DNA of 39,098 nt from Porogramme epimiltina (taxonomy: Eukaryota; Basidiomycota; Agaricomycetes; Polyporales; Polyporaceae), in the NCBI GenBank assembly GCA_900155495.1, contig FTLJ01000577.1, positions 1 through 39,098 of the forward strand, read 5' to 3'. This document shows, one piece after another, positions 29,572 to 39,098 of the stretch; within the stretch, counting starts at the first letter, position 1, and every line of letters starts with the position of its first letter. A program made the position numbers and the translations under genes. The notes below the pieces were generated by a model. It had not been told where the DNA came from. It did not search any database and saw only the letters and a list, made by a program, of their open reading frames with translations.

Positions 29572-31776
29572 ATGGCATCATGGGTGCTTGCGCACCCGCC
29601 ATGGCACTCCCTGACGCGTGTACGCCTCCGTTGGGATGTTCTCGTGAGACCTGGCGCGTGGACCGGCCGACATTTCCTTAACACATCGCCGTCCGCATTG
29701 GATATAGAGACACCCGCCATGCGCGAGATGGCGGTGTATCCTTACCCCTCCGCTGCTCCCGATGCAGCCCTGTTTGAGGACGTCGAAGAAGGCTACGTCC
29801 AGGCCACCGACGCCGTCCCGAACGCTACCCCATCCTTTGTCAACCCGAAGCAAGTCTCGCCCGCCAAGATTCTGTTGCGTTTGGCCCGTGCTGGCAAATA
29901 CGAGGATGCAAGCCGCGTTTACGAGGAGCTCGTCGAGATGGATGTCAACATTCCCCCACATCCTGTCTTTCACTTCCCCGCACTCGCTGTTCTTTCCGAT
30001 ACAAGCATGTCCCCTCACGCACGAGCGGACTGTTTCATCAAATGGTGGTCGCTTGTCCCTCCGATTTCCAGAGCCGACTCCCGGCGGTCTGTGCGCTCTG
30101 TCCTTTATGAGCTTCTCCAGCAGGACGCTGTACCGGACGTCGCCCTTATAGCGCGATTTGCTCTCCTCGCCGCCTCAAAAGGATATGCGCAGCAAGTCGC
30201 TGTAGAATGCATCCCTCTCATCGCCCGTTACACCGACCCTACGTTCGCACGGGACTTCGTGGAAAATTTGTGCGTCCGCGAATGGGAGTTAGAAACTTCT
30301 CAAGGAGCGTACAAGGCGTCACCTGTATCCGTGGCCCAAGAACTGCGTTCGCGATTCGAGCATTGGTACAGCATTGCTATCCAGACTATGAGGCAGGCAG
30401 GAGACTTCCGTGGGGCCCGCCAAGCTTTCGAACTAGCTCTCGAGCGAGGCAGAGGCTTCGAGAACACCAGCTATGCTGGCCTGGTTCGGCGGCTCGGAAG
30501 AGAGAAAGATGCTCAGGCCTCCGAGGAAGTGCAGGCCCTACTCGCCGAAGACGTCAAGAGGTTGTCAACAAAACGTGTTCGTATCGCACGATTGGAGAAT
30601 CCGAACGCACGCGCTATGGCCAGGTCTGTCAAGCAGTTAAAGGAAGCATTCCGCGACGCCCGGCCACTCTCAGCCTTCACCCTGGCATCACTCATCGACC
30701 TGTACTTGTCCAAAGGTCGCTCGTCCCTTGTCAGACGCTTGCGCACTCGAGCGTACAAGTATGGGAATAGCTGTATCTACACGTGGATACTTGCGGAGAT
30801 GATCTGCTACGCTCGTGCTCATAACCTTCCCTCCCTTCTCTCCGTTTACGAGAGGCACTTTTACCTCGTCGGTGTTCCTTCGCGGCTGTTCTCGTTTGAG
30901 ACAGCGCACCGGCTACGGCCAGCTGTCCTCTCCAACACCCGTTGTCTGCATCCCCTCGATTCTCTTGGACCACATCCTCCGCTACAGCGCCGACTATCAC
31001 CCACGCATCACCACTTGTACGTCCTATGGCTAACAGCTACTAGAGGAATTCGTCGCCCCGCTGCTCTTGTTCACCTATACCGCGACTTCATCGAAATACT
31101 GGCAGCGTCTCGCGGCTTCCACGACTACCCCCTCCCTCGCCTCCTCTCGTCGTCAACCCCCAGGCCTGCGGACGAAAAGGAATCTTACTCGAGAGCCAAA
31201 CCCTCAATGGTTTCCGACCATTTCTTCAAGATATTCTTCTCGGCGTTCTATAGGTTCAAATTCCGACCGTACGCAACGAAGGCAGTAATCGACATGTTCC
31301 GTCTCGGCTTAAAACCGAGCCCTGGGACTCAGGCCACGTTTATGATGTGCCTTCGCCTCCCATCCGATCCTCACTCCGTTGGCGAGCTCCTCGACTACTG
31401 GGAGGAGCAAGTCGACCAGACCGATGTTCCGAGAAAACGGGTTTCTATGGTCTTCAAGCAGAGCCTGCTCTCGTTCTTTTACAGGGCGACTTTGCGCCGT
31501 CTGATGGAAGATGGGCGGCATCAAGATGCTCTCTACGTCGCTGAACGATATATGCGAAAAGTGCCGACTGAGCCGACGAAGCAGTTTGTGTCCATAATGA
31601 TCGCGAAGATCAAGCGGTCACAAAGCCCTTCCTGGCTCTCAAGGATCCGGGAACCTAAGGCCCCGAATGATGCCAACCGCGCCCGAAACCCCGACACGTA
31701 CGTTAACCCATACCATGTTTACCCATCGATCCATTCGCTCACGCACCATTCAAGTAGCAAATCTTCGGTCACGTGA
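29572..31776 (+). CDS. Probable mitochondrial helical-repeat (PPR-like) protein
   Basis: A single frame of 734 codons, which is unusual among these intron-rich neighbours. The N-terminus is rich in Arg, Ser and Trp and lacks acidic residues until after about residue 45 (HSLTRVRLRWDVLVRPGAW), like a mitochondrial presequence. The rest is almost wholly helical, with pairs of helices resembling pentatricopeptide units: ILLRLARAGKYEDASRVYEE, AGDFRGARQAFELALERG, LRRLMEDGRHQDALYVAERY. Such proteins bind organellar RNA to control processing or translation. The repeats are degenerate and I cannot name an orthologue. The C-terminal 60 residues are polar and probably disordered. The coding frame is well supported; the family assignment is moderate. 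Confidence 0.7.
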   Translation: MASWVLAHPPWHSLTRVRLRWDVLVRPGAWTGRHFLNTSPSALDIETPAMREMAVYPYPSAAPDAALFEDVEEGYVQATDAVPNATPSFVNPKQVSPAKILLRLARAGKYEDASRVYEELVEMDVNIPPHPVFHFPALAVLSDTSMSPHARADCFIKWWSLVPPISRADSRRSVRSVLYELLQQDAVPDVALIARFALLAASKGYAQQVAVECIPLIARYTDPTFARDFVENLCVREWELETSQGAYKASPVSVAQELRSRFEHWYSIAIQTMRQAGDFRGARQAFELALERGRGFENTSYAGLVRRLGREKDAQASEEVQALLAEDVKRLSTKRVRIARLENPNARAMARSVKQLKEAFRDARPLSAFTLASLIDLYLSKGRSSLVRRLRTRAYKYGNSCIYTWILAEMICYARAHNLPSLLSVYERHFYLVGVPSRLFSFETAHRLRPAVLSNTRCLHPLDSLGPHPPLQRRLSPTHHHLYVLWLTATRGIRRPAALVHLYRDFIEILAASRGFHDYPLPRLLSSSTPRPADEKESYSRAKPSMVSDHFFKIFFSAFYRFKFRPYATKAVIDMFRLGLKPSPGTQATFMMCLRLPSDPHSVGELLDYWEEQVDQTDVPRKRVSMVFKQSLLSFFYRATLRRLMEDGRHQDALYVAERYMRKVPTEPTKQFVSIMIAKIKRSQSPSWLSRIREPKAPNDANRARNPDTYVNPYHVYPSIHSLTHHSSSKSSVT

Positions 31777-33243
31777 CTAACACGTCACCGACTCCGCAAC
31801 CCTCAACGAGTGTTCTCACCGCCCGCAGTTGCTTATGATGGCGTCAGCACCCTCGTTCTCCGCCATAGGCTATCCTAGGCGTCGGCACGTACAATACAGC
31901 ACTTCCAACCCACCCCGCGGAGCCGTTCAGCCAGCACCAAGGATAGCCATGTCGCTACATGCATGTCACTCTGCGCAGCAGGCTTCCGGTGCATCTGCCG
32001 ACATTGCCAATACGCGCCTTGGATGCCGCTAGACGTAGCACGCTCCCCCGCTCATGGAGACACGCAGAAGCAGCGTCCTGTATACATTGTACCTGGCGAC
32101 TATATGACGCTTCTACTGCTTGACATCGAATGGATATTGAACGCCTGAACACTATCCTTTGTTTGCCTCCTATTTGGCGACTGTTTAGCTTTTTGCGGGC
32201 TACCGCCCGGTTAGACGTCCGATTACGACATGACAATCACGCCCTACGTTCATTTACACCCTACTTCCACTCTAAGCATGTCCTTGCCGCCCCCCTGGCC
32301 ACGTCCAGCCTTACCTCGGAAGCAGCCTCAATTCACCCGTCGTATCCGTGCATCGCGTCCGTCAGGAGTACGTACCTTCCTCTTTCTCACGGCTATGCTT
32401 CTTCGGTGATCACTCTTACCTATTTTGACATCTGCTTTGTCGCCTCCGCTCGACGCGCCTGTTCCCCGTGCCGCTGTCACGACCGGCTCCGCGCCAGTCG
32501 CCTTCTCCGAACTCTGCACTATTGAAACGTCCACACGGTCGGAACCGTTGCGGCTAGTATGACGACGGGCGGTAGACTTCTATCTCCCTATCTAGAGCCA
32601 CCCTATTTACCTTAGCACTCCAGGGGTGCATGCATGAATCCACATCGTCCTACGCTCCGACCCTATTAAAGTTATCTAACTGCATTTGTTCTGTCAGATG
32701 ATACCGCAATATACCGACGGGCGGGACCTGGAACGCCTCCCCGGACGCGATTTTATCGGTTCTACGGCGGTGTTCACGCTAGTGTGACACAGTAATCTCC
32801 CTCGCGGCAACACGGCCAGCCTACCCAAACCGCCCATCGGAATCGGTTCCCCCGACTGTTCACCCACCGGTGGAATCGGGCGGTTTGGTTCCAGGGGCAA
32901 CGAACATCGGGCACGATGATCAAACTTACCACACATTCGACACATGCCTTCTACCCTCACCCCCCTATGCGGTGACCTTTCCCGAGTGCTGGTCCGAGCC
33001 TCCTTCTCCTGGTCGGTGTAGCCGGCCTATTCTAAGGACAGCGCATGTCCTCTCCTTGCCGGTACCTTCTGACACAGAGCATGATCGTTCCCTTCCTCAG
33101 GTAAACCTAGACGCATCTCCGATCATACCCGCGGCTGAACGCCCGCCCAGTTATAACCTCGTTGGACGCACGACAGAGCTAATACACTCGTCCCACTCCC
33201 GGTTTTTCACTCCCCACCCACTCGCTCCCACGTCGTGGCCATC
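31777..33243. other. Intergenic stretch of about 1.5 kb
   Basis: No coding frame with convincing composition or splicing, no tRNA-like fold and no clear tandem repeat. It should contain the 3' end of the PPR-like transcript and the promoter of the P450. Confidence 0.45.
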
Positions 33244-35711
33244 ATGCTTTCTTACGCCGTTGTCGCCGCCGCGATCGCTTGGGTCGTCTGGAAGATCCTT
33301 CGGCCTTACCTGGTCAGGTCACCATTGGACGTGATTCCGGGCCCTGCCCGGAAATCGTTGTTGTCAGGCGAGTTCGTGACCTTGTTGTGGGCCATGATGT
33401 CGTTCTCACCCCAGCATCAGGCAACCTTGAACAGCTCTTCGACCGGGATGCGTGGGGGTTCCATGACGAGCTGGCACAGCAGTATGGGCCGATCGTGAAG
33501 CTCAATGCGGTACTAGGAGTCCGTACATCTTCCATTCGCTCCCCCGCCTGTCACTCAGTCGTCCGACCATCCAGGACAAATGGCTTTACGTCTTCGACCC
33601 TACCGCGCTTCGCAGCATCGTCCTCAAGGAGCAGGGCACGTACGACCAAATCCCCTGGCTTATCGAGTGCGTCCCCGACTCTAGCCCCCGCCTATTCCCA
33701 ACCCATTCTGATCGACGTCTGATCTTCCCCCGCGCGCGCAGAAGCACCCGCCTGCTCCTCGGCGCCGGCATCCTAGGCGTGCTCGGTGCGTATACAGACG
33801 CACATACGCCGATTCCCGACGTCGCGTATCGTGATGCCCGATGGCCCGATGGCGGATGCTGACGTCGCTCGCTTCGCCCCTCCCCCAGGCGACGCGCACA
33901 AGCGGCAGCGCAAGATGCTCACCCCAGTCTTCTCGGAGAGCAACCTGCGGGACCTGACGCCCATCTTCTACGAGGTCGCGCACCGGGTGCGTCCCTCAAC
34001 ACCGCCGAAGCGCGCAGCCTCGCTAACGCGCCCTCGCTTCGCAGCTCGCGGAGGGCATTTCCGGGGAGGTGCAGCCTGGCGCGACGAAGGACGTGGACAT
34101 GCTCGACTGGATGGGACGCGCTGCGCTCGAGATCATCGGCCAGGCGGGACTGGGGCACTCCTTCGACCGGCTCACCTCCCACACGGGGTCCGACACGTAC
34201 ACCAAGGCGGCGAAAACATACCTGTGCGTCCGCTCCCCGACCACAATCACCTCGTGGTGGCTGACCATGGACATCTCCCGCGCAGCCCGCTCTCCTTCAC
34301 CCCCCTCATGGTCGCGATGCGGCAGGCGAGCCCGACCCTGACGAAGCTCGGGCCGGCGTGGTTCCGGCGGTGGCTCGTCGACATGCTCCCGCTCGCGCAG
34401 GTGCAGCAGCTCAAGGACGTCGTCGACGTCCTGCACGACACCTCGGTCCGCATCATTGCGGAAAAGCGCGCGCTCCTCGAGGGCGGCAAGTTCTCCGCCG
34501 GCAAGGACATCATCAGCATCCTACGTAAGTCCTGCTCGCATCTCGCTCGCGCCAGGTGTGGACTAACGACATTCCGGACGCGCGCGCGCGTATGTGTGGA
34601 CCCGGTGCGTGCGAGCAGTGAAGGCGAACATGGCCGCGGCCGAGTCCGAGAGGCTCCCGGACGAACAAATCATCGGACAAATGTCGTACGTCCTCCCGCC
34701 CCACATGCTTCCCGGCTGCCGTCGAACTCAGCGCTGAGCGCCCCCCCGCGACAGGATCTTGCTTTTCGCGGCGACGGACACGACGTCACACATGATGGCG
34801 CAGGTGCTGCAGCTGCTGGCCGAGCACCCGGACGTGCAGGACAAGGTCCGGCAGGAGATCCTCGCGTCGCGCAGCGGGCAGGACATCGCGTACGACCAGC
34901 TGAGCGCGCTCCCGCTCCTCGACGCCGTCTGCAAGGAGACGCTCCGGCTGTACGTCCCCCCGCTCGTCTCCCGTAATCACGGCTGACTTCCTCCCCTCTA
35001 GGTTCCCGCCCACCCCGATCGTCCTCCGAAAGTGCGCCCCTGCTCTCCCCCCACCCTCTCCCTTCAGCCGTCACTGACCCACACCCGCCCCCACAGAGCC
35101 TTCCAAGACTCGACGCTGACGCTCGCGCAGCCGATGGCGGGCGCAGACGGCGCGCCGCTCGCGCACGTCTTCGTGCCCAAGGGCACGAACGTGCTCGTCG
35201 GCGTGCGCGCGTGCAACCGCAGCGCCGCGCTCTGGGGCGCGGACGCGGAGGCGTGGCGCCCCGCGCGCTGGCTCGCGCCGCTCCCCAAGGCCGTCGAGGC
35301 CGCGAGCGTGCCCGGGGTGTACTCGCACTTGTACGTGCCCCCCCTCTCCTTTCTATGCCTCTCCGCGTGTACGTTCGGCGCTGACGCGTGTGCGCGCACC
35401 TTCGACAGGATGACGTTCGTCGGCGGGAACCGGTCCTGCGTCGGCTTCAAGTTCGCCCAGATCGAAATGAGTGCGCCTCCTCTCCCTCCCTCTCCCATGC
35501 CCGCACGCTGACCTCGCTCTCTCCCCTCCCCTCCCCCCCCGCAGAGGTGATCCTCTCGACCCTACTCGCGCACTTCGTCTTCGAGCGCTCCGCGACGCCC
35601 ATCTTCTGGAACGTCTCCGCGATCACCTTCCCGAGCGCAGGGCGCGAGAGCGAAAAACCCGAGATGTGGCTCAAGGTCCGGCGGTACGAGCCCCCCGCAG
35701 CCGATGCGTGA
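33244..35711 (+). CDS. Cytochrome P450 monooxygenase
   Basis: Multi-exon gene (about ten introns) for a microsomal P450. The N-terminal anchor is MLSYAVVAAAIAWVVWKILR, followed by the hinge DVIPGPARKS. Helix-C-type sequence HKRQRKMLTPVFSESNLRDL is at about 33900. The oxygen-activating I-helix motif is LLFAATDTTSHMMAQ at about 34757-34800. ExxR lies in KETLRL near 34935-34955, and the haem ligand loop FVGGNRSCVGFKFAQIEM at about 35410-35468 holds the Cys. All signature residues are present, so the enzyme should be functional. The family cannot be fixed by eye; fungal clans of this kind oxidise terpenes, fatty acids or xenobiotics. The first intron appears to use a GC donor (33368-33420). Several introns are pure pyrimidine tracts with many C residues. 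No other biosynthetic gene is adjacent. Confidence 0.92.
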
Positions 35712-36405
35712 GCGTCCCCACCCCTCCGCCCTCCACCCTCACCTCTCAACCCTTGGGAGGCTCCCAGCGAGCCCCGGCTGTCCAACGAGTCTGATATCGT
35801 ATACCCCGCCCCACCCCCCGACGCGCGTGAGCCGCAATGGATGGGGTATGTTGTAGCTACTGTACCCTTGCGCTCCTATTGTACACTACTCCTACCGACG
35901 TATACCACGCAAAACCATGCGCCGCCGCGCGCTGTTGAAGTTGTCACGCTGCGTTTGTTTGCTTGGGAGCCTTGCGCAGGAAATTATAGGATGTAGATGA
36001 GCTGATGCACGTGAGTCCACCCGCCCTTTCCGTGTTCCCTTGAACAATTCCTAGTTCTTCGAGGCTCAGGGAGAGTTGAGACGAGCCTGCCGCCTCCGAT
36101 CCCTCTCCCAGCAGAAAAAGGGTTCATCTCGCCAAACTAGTCACCGACGATGCGAGAGAGGAGGTACCGCAGCCCTCTCGCGCGCGCCCCCGCGAATGGA
36201 AGCGCGTCCTCACCGGGCCTGGATTGCAAAGAAGTGGTCGTCGACCGGCAGTATCCGATATCTCATCCCACACCACACCACTCGAAAAACCTCGCGCAGC
36301 GACGACCACCCCCTGCCGGCGTCCGGTCGAATCCAGCCTGGTATAATGCAATGCACCATGGTATACAATCTCCCCACGAAACACAACGGACGCGACGCGC
36401 ACCCA
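35712..36405. other. Gap between convergent P450 and DUF6533 genes
   Basis: Holds both 3' flanks. Open frames here are shadows in GC-rich DNA. No feature supported. Confidence 0.4.
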
Positions 36406-38891
36406 TCACGTCACCCCCCCCCGCCCCTCCTCCACGTCCCCCCGCCCTCCGCGCGGCGCCCACCCCGCACACGCGCCATACGCCTCCGGGAAGTCCCAGT
36501 CGCCCACCTCCCGCGCCCGCGCGCCCTCCCTCTCCCTCTCCTCTCTCGTCCCTCCCTCTTCCACCGCTCTCGCCTTCTCCCTCGTACCGACACCTACCAC
36601 GCTGAGGCCGACGCCAAGCCCCACCAGGGGCCCCTCCTCCACACGCGCGTCGGGCGCAGACGCCGACCGCCTTGCGACGAGCTCGATCGCGTCCCCGCGC
36701 CCCGCGAACCCCAATAGCCCCGCGTCCGCGCTCATGACGCGCCCAGCTATAGGCGGGGGGAGCCCCACCTCCGCAACATCCCCGCACTTTTCCAGCGACA
36801 CGGCGCAGCACGTCGACGACGCGCCGCCGCCGCTCTCGAGCTGCGTCGCGCGCGCGACGAGCGTCCCGCACGCGCACGCGCCGGAGGGGTCGAGCGAAGG
36901 GTCGAGCGAGAGGCAGCACGAGGGGTCCTGGACGAACGTCGGCGTCGCGAGGCGCTGCTTGCGCGCCGCGGCCTTGCGGATCCCGAGGAGGAGGTGGCAG
37001 CCCTGCGCGGGGTTCGCGGTTAGCGCGAGCCGCGGGGAGAAGAGAGGGAGGAGGCTCACCGAGTACGAGAAGATCGCGGAGAGCCAGCTGTGCGCCACCG
37101 AGTGCCGGTGCCGGTGCCGGTGCGGGAGTGGAGGGAGTGTTCAGAAAGGGGGGAGGGAGACGCGGAGGGGGCACTCACACGGACGCGATGACCGCAAAGT
37201 CTGCCGGGCCCGAGAACTGCGTGACGGTGCACACGAGCGTGATCGCTGTCCGCACAACCAGCGTCAGCTCTCCCATACACGCATACACACACGCACACAG
37301 AGAGGGAGAAGGCGGGGGCGAAGAACACTCACAGCACGTCCTGTACAGGGCAACCGCGCGTCAGCAACCGGAACAACGAAAGCAGGCGGAGAGGGGGGAA
37401 AGGCGGGGGAGCACTCACACCGCGTAGTAGAAACTCGAGTCGCGGAAGAGGCGGTAGATGAGCGGCGTGTGGTCGAGGGGCGCGAACGTCGCGCACTTGT
37501 AGAAGTTGAGGAGGAACATGACCGCTGCACCGCGCCCCCACCCCTCCGTCAGCGCCCGCCCTACCGACCAACCGAGTCGCACTCACTGTCGAACACCAGG
37601 ATCGGCACCCTGCAGAAGCGCGGTGCGGTCAGCGGTCGCGAAGGAGGCAAAAGCGGAGACGGGAGAGCAGAGACGCACCACGACACCTTGAAGAGCGCCA
37701 CCTCCTCGACGAGGCATCCGCGCATCGGCCAGTGCGCGGGGAAGGGCACCATCGAGCGGATGGCGAGCGGCCACGAGATTAAGATGATCACCAACGATGC
37801 CTGCGCGCCGCGCGGGTGAGCCTCCCGAAGCCACAACGTCCAAGAGCGCGTCGGGGTACGCACCGATATCTCCACTACACACGGCCGCGCGGGTATGGTG
37901 TCAGCGCGCGCGAACCGCGGTGAGCATGAGAAGAGGGAACGGGGACGTACCGAGGAACGCCGCGCCCATCAGGAGCCGCACTGCGGGCCGCACGAGCCGA
38001 CGCCAGCCACACGCCCGCGGTTCGCGCACACATGCATGGGAGCGATGGCGAGTGGGGAGAGAGATGAGATGATGGGACGAAGAAGAAGGAATGGGTGAAT
38101 GAAATGAAGGAAGGAGTAAGGGGTGGGATGGGGACGCACCTGTGCGCGCGCGGCCGTAGAGCGCGTCGATCCGGAGCACGAGGCTTATCTCGACGGTGAG
38201 CACCAGGGCGAACATGATCCTGCAGGTGTGGGACGCCCGCGCGGTCAGCTGGCGCGGCGGTGGGAAGGAGGCGCGCGGCACGCGAGTGGGAGGGGGAAAG
38301 AGGGAGGGGCGTACGTGGAGGAGCTCACAACCTGGCCTTCGCAGCTGCGGAGCGGGTGCGATGGTGAGCGGGAGCGGCGCGCGCGCGATTAGTTGGGAGG
38401 GACCTACAAGACCGGGAGGAGGTTGGACGCCATCAGGCTGTGGGAAGCGGGCGGGTGAGCGGAAGCGGAGCGCGAGCGAGCGGGGAGGGCACGCACAGTT
38501 GTTGAAAGAGCCCTAGGTAGCGCGAGATGAAGTAGAGGTATTTCGGGAGCGCGTTCGCGGACCTGTGTCCGTGAGCGCGGGTCAGCTCTGCGCGACGCGG
38601 AGTGGTGAGGGAAGGGAAGGCACTCACCCCCACACATACTCGACCTGTGCGCACGTCATAAAACCGTCAGACTCCAGTTCACCTGCGCGTAAGGGCGCAC
38701 TCACCTCGTCCTCGAGTGTCGTGAGCAAGTCATAAACCAAGAAGCTCGCAGACGCCACTACACCCACCACAATCAGCACAATGCGTGAAGAACGCGACCG
38801 ATAACGCGCGCGACGTACCGCTGTGTGCGATCTGCCTGCGGGCAGTAGTAAGGAGCACGGCGGCGGCGGCATCAAAGTCAACACCGCTCAT
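36406..38891 (-). CDS. DUF6533-domain multi-span membrane protein, many small exons
   Basis: The start is ATG at 38891, and exons join as MSGVDFDAAAAVLLTTARRQ, VASASFLVYDLLTTLEDE, VEYVWG, SANALPKYLYFISRYLGLFQ, LMASNLLPVL, CEGQ, IMFALVLTVEISLVLRIDAL with YGRAR, VRLLMGAAFLG, then a longer loop exon (HWPMRGCLVEEVALFK on the plus-strand span 37680-37790), VPILVFD, and VMFLLNFYKCATFAPLDHTP with LIYRLFRDSSFYYAV. The opening block (Y..LTLEDEVEYVW......KYLYF.SRY) is the DUF6533 signature, an expanded agaricomycete family of about seven-span proteins of unknown role. At least a dozen exons, some of 12-30 bases, are separated by GT-AG introns. The C-terminal segment after LLLGIRKAAARKQR is soluble and low in complexity; its stop at 36406 is the least certain edge. 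Confidence 0.8.
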
Positions 38892-39098
38892 GTGCGCCGA
38901 CGGTCAAGGGTTGGGGGGTACGTCCGATCGCGGGGCGGCGGCGCGGGGACGGAGGTCGGGCGGCGCGGGGGCGCATACGGGCCAGCGGGCGGGGGCGGCG
39001 GCTGGCACAGCAGGTGAGGAGCGGGAGGGGGAGGAGGAGGGGGCGGCTGGGAGGCGGGGCGGGGGGGGGACTTGAAGGGGAGCCTCGGAGCTACATGG
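38892..39098. other. G-rich upstream region of the DUF6533 gene
   Basis: Plus strand 39000-39078 has many runs of three or more G (nine in a row near 39060), so the minus strand upstream of the gene is C-rich. Could form G-quadruplexes. No gene supported. Confidence 0.4.

Noticed and set aside
33244..35711. P450 as part of a cluster with the repeat precursor
   Set aside because: About 9 kb and three housekeeping-type genes separate them; nothing in the sequence links them.
37105..37127. Hexanucleotide run (GTGCCG, four near copies)
   Set aside because: Very short, inside an intron of the DUF6533 gene, and expected in such GC-rich DNA.

Overview
The window reads as nuclear DNA of a filamentous basidiomycete, most likely an agaricomycete mushroom or polypore. 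Genes are broken by many short introns (about 50-70 bases, GT-AG). The base composition is GC-rich, and protein types such as a DUF6533 membrane protein and a multi-exon P450 are typical of that group. There are no prokaryotic-style operons. I assembled gene models by joining open frames across splice sites I could read, so small exon edges are uncertain.

Layout, left to right: the last codons of a gene leaving the window (1-33); a membrane protein of unknown function with an acidic tail (967-2148, minus); a DUF1295 / steroid 5-alpha-reductase-like membrane enzyme (2821-4327, minus), divergent from an HSL-type alpha/beta hydrolase (4748-6587, plus); a 2-kb gene-free stretch; a four-exon orphan gene with a clear TATA box (8677-9377, plus); a broken duplicate of the hydrolase 3' end with an 82-bp minisatellite (9795-10494); a disordered, basic protein (11165-12957, minus); a CFA20/DUF667-domain protein (14304-15337, plus) convergent with the mismatch-repair gene MSH6 (15525-20558, minus).

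The centre of interest is 22460-24269 (plus): a secreted precursor of about 499 residues. It has a signal peptide, an N-terminal domain with two CxxC pairs, then eight copies of an 18-residue core (PLAAWCQRCTAGNWIIKR and close variants). Every copy ends in the Lys-Arg pair cut by Kex2, and the copies are separated by acidic, variable spacers. This is the architecture of fungal Kex2-processed repeat proteins, some of which are precursors of cyclic ribosomal peptides. A Trp-Cys-x-x-Cys core is not one I recognise from any described family. No UstYa-type (DUF3328) partner is visible in the window.

To the right: an F-box protein (24847-26511, plus); a SWI3/RSC8 chromatin-remodelling subunit (26871-29089, minus); a probable mitochondrial helical-repeat (PPR-like) protein (29572-31776, plus); a 1.5-kb gap; a cytochrome P450 (33244-35711, plus); and a DUF6533 membrane protein of many tiny exons (36406-38891, minus). 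MSH6, the SWI3 homologue, the CFA20 protein and the PPR-like protein are housekeeping genes. The hydrolase, its broken copy, the orphan genes and the repeat precursor are the accessory part. I see no evidence that these neighbours form one pathway.
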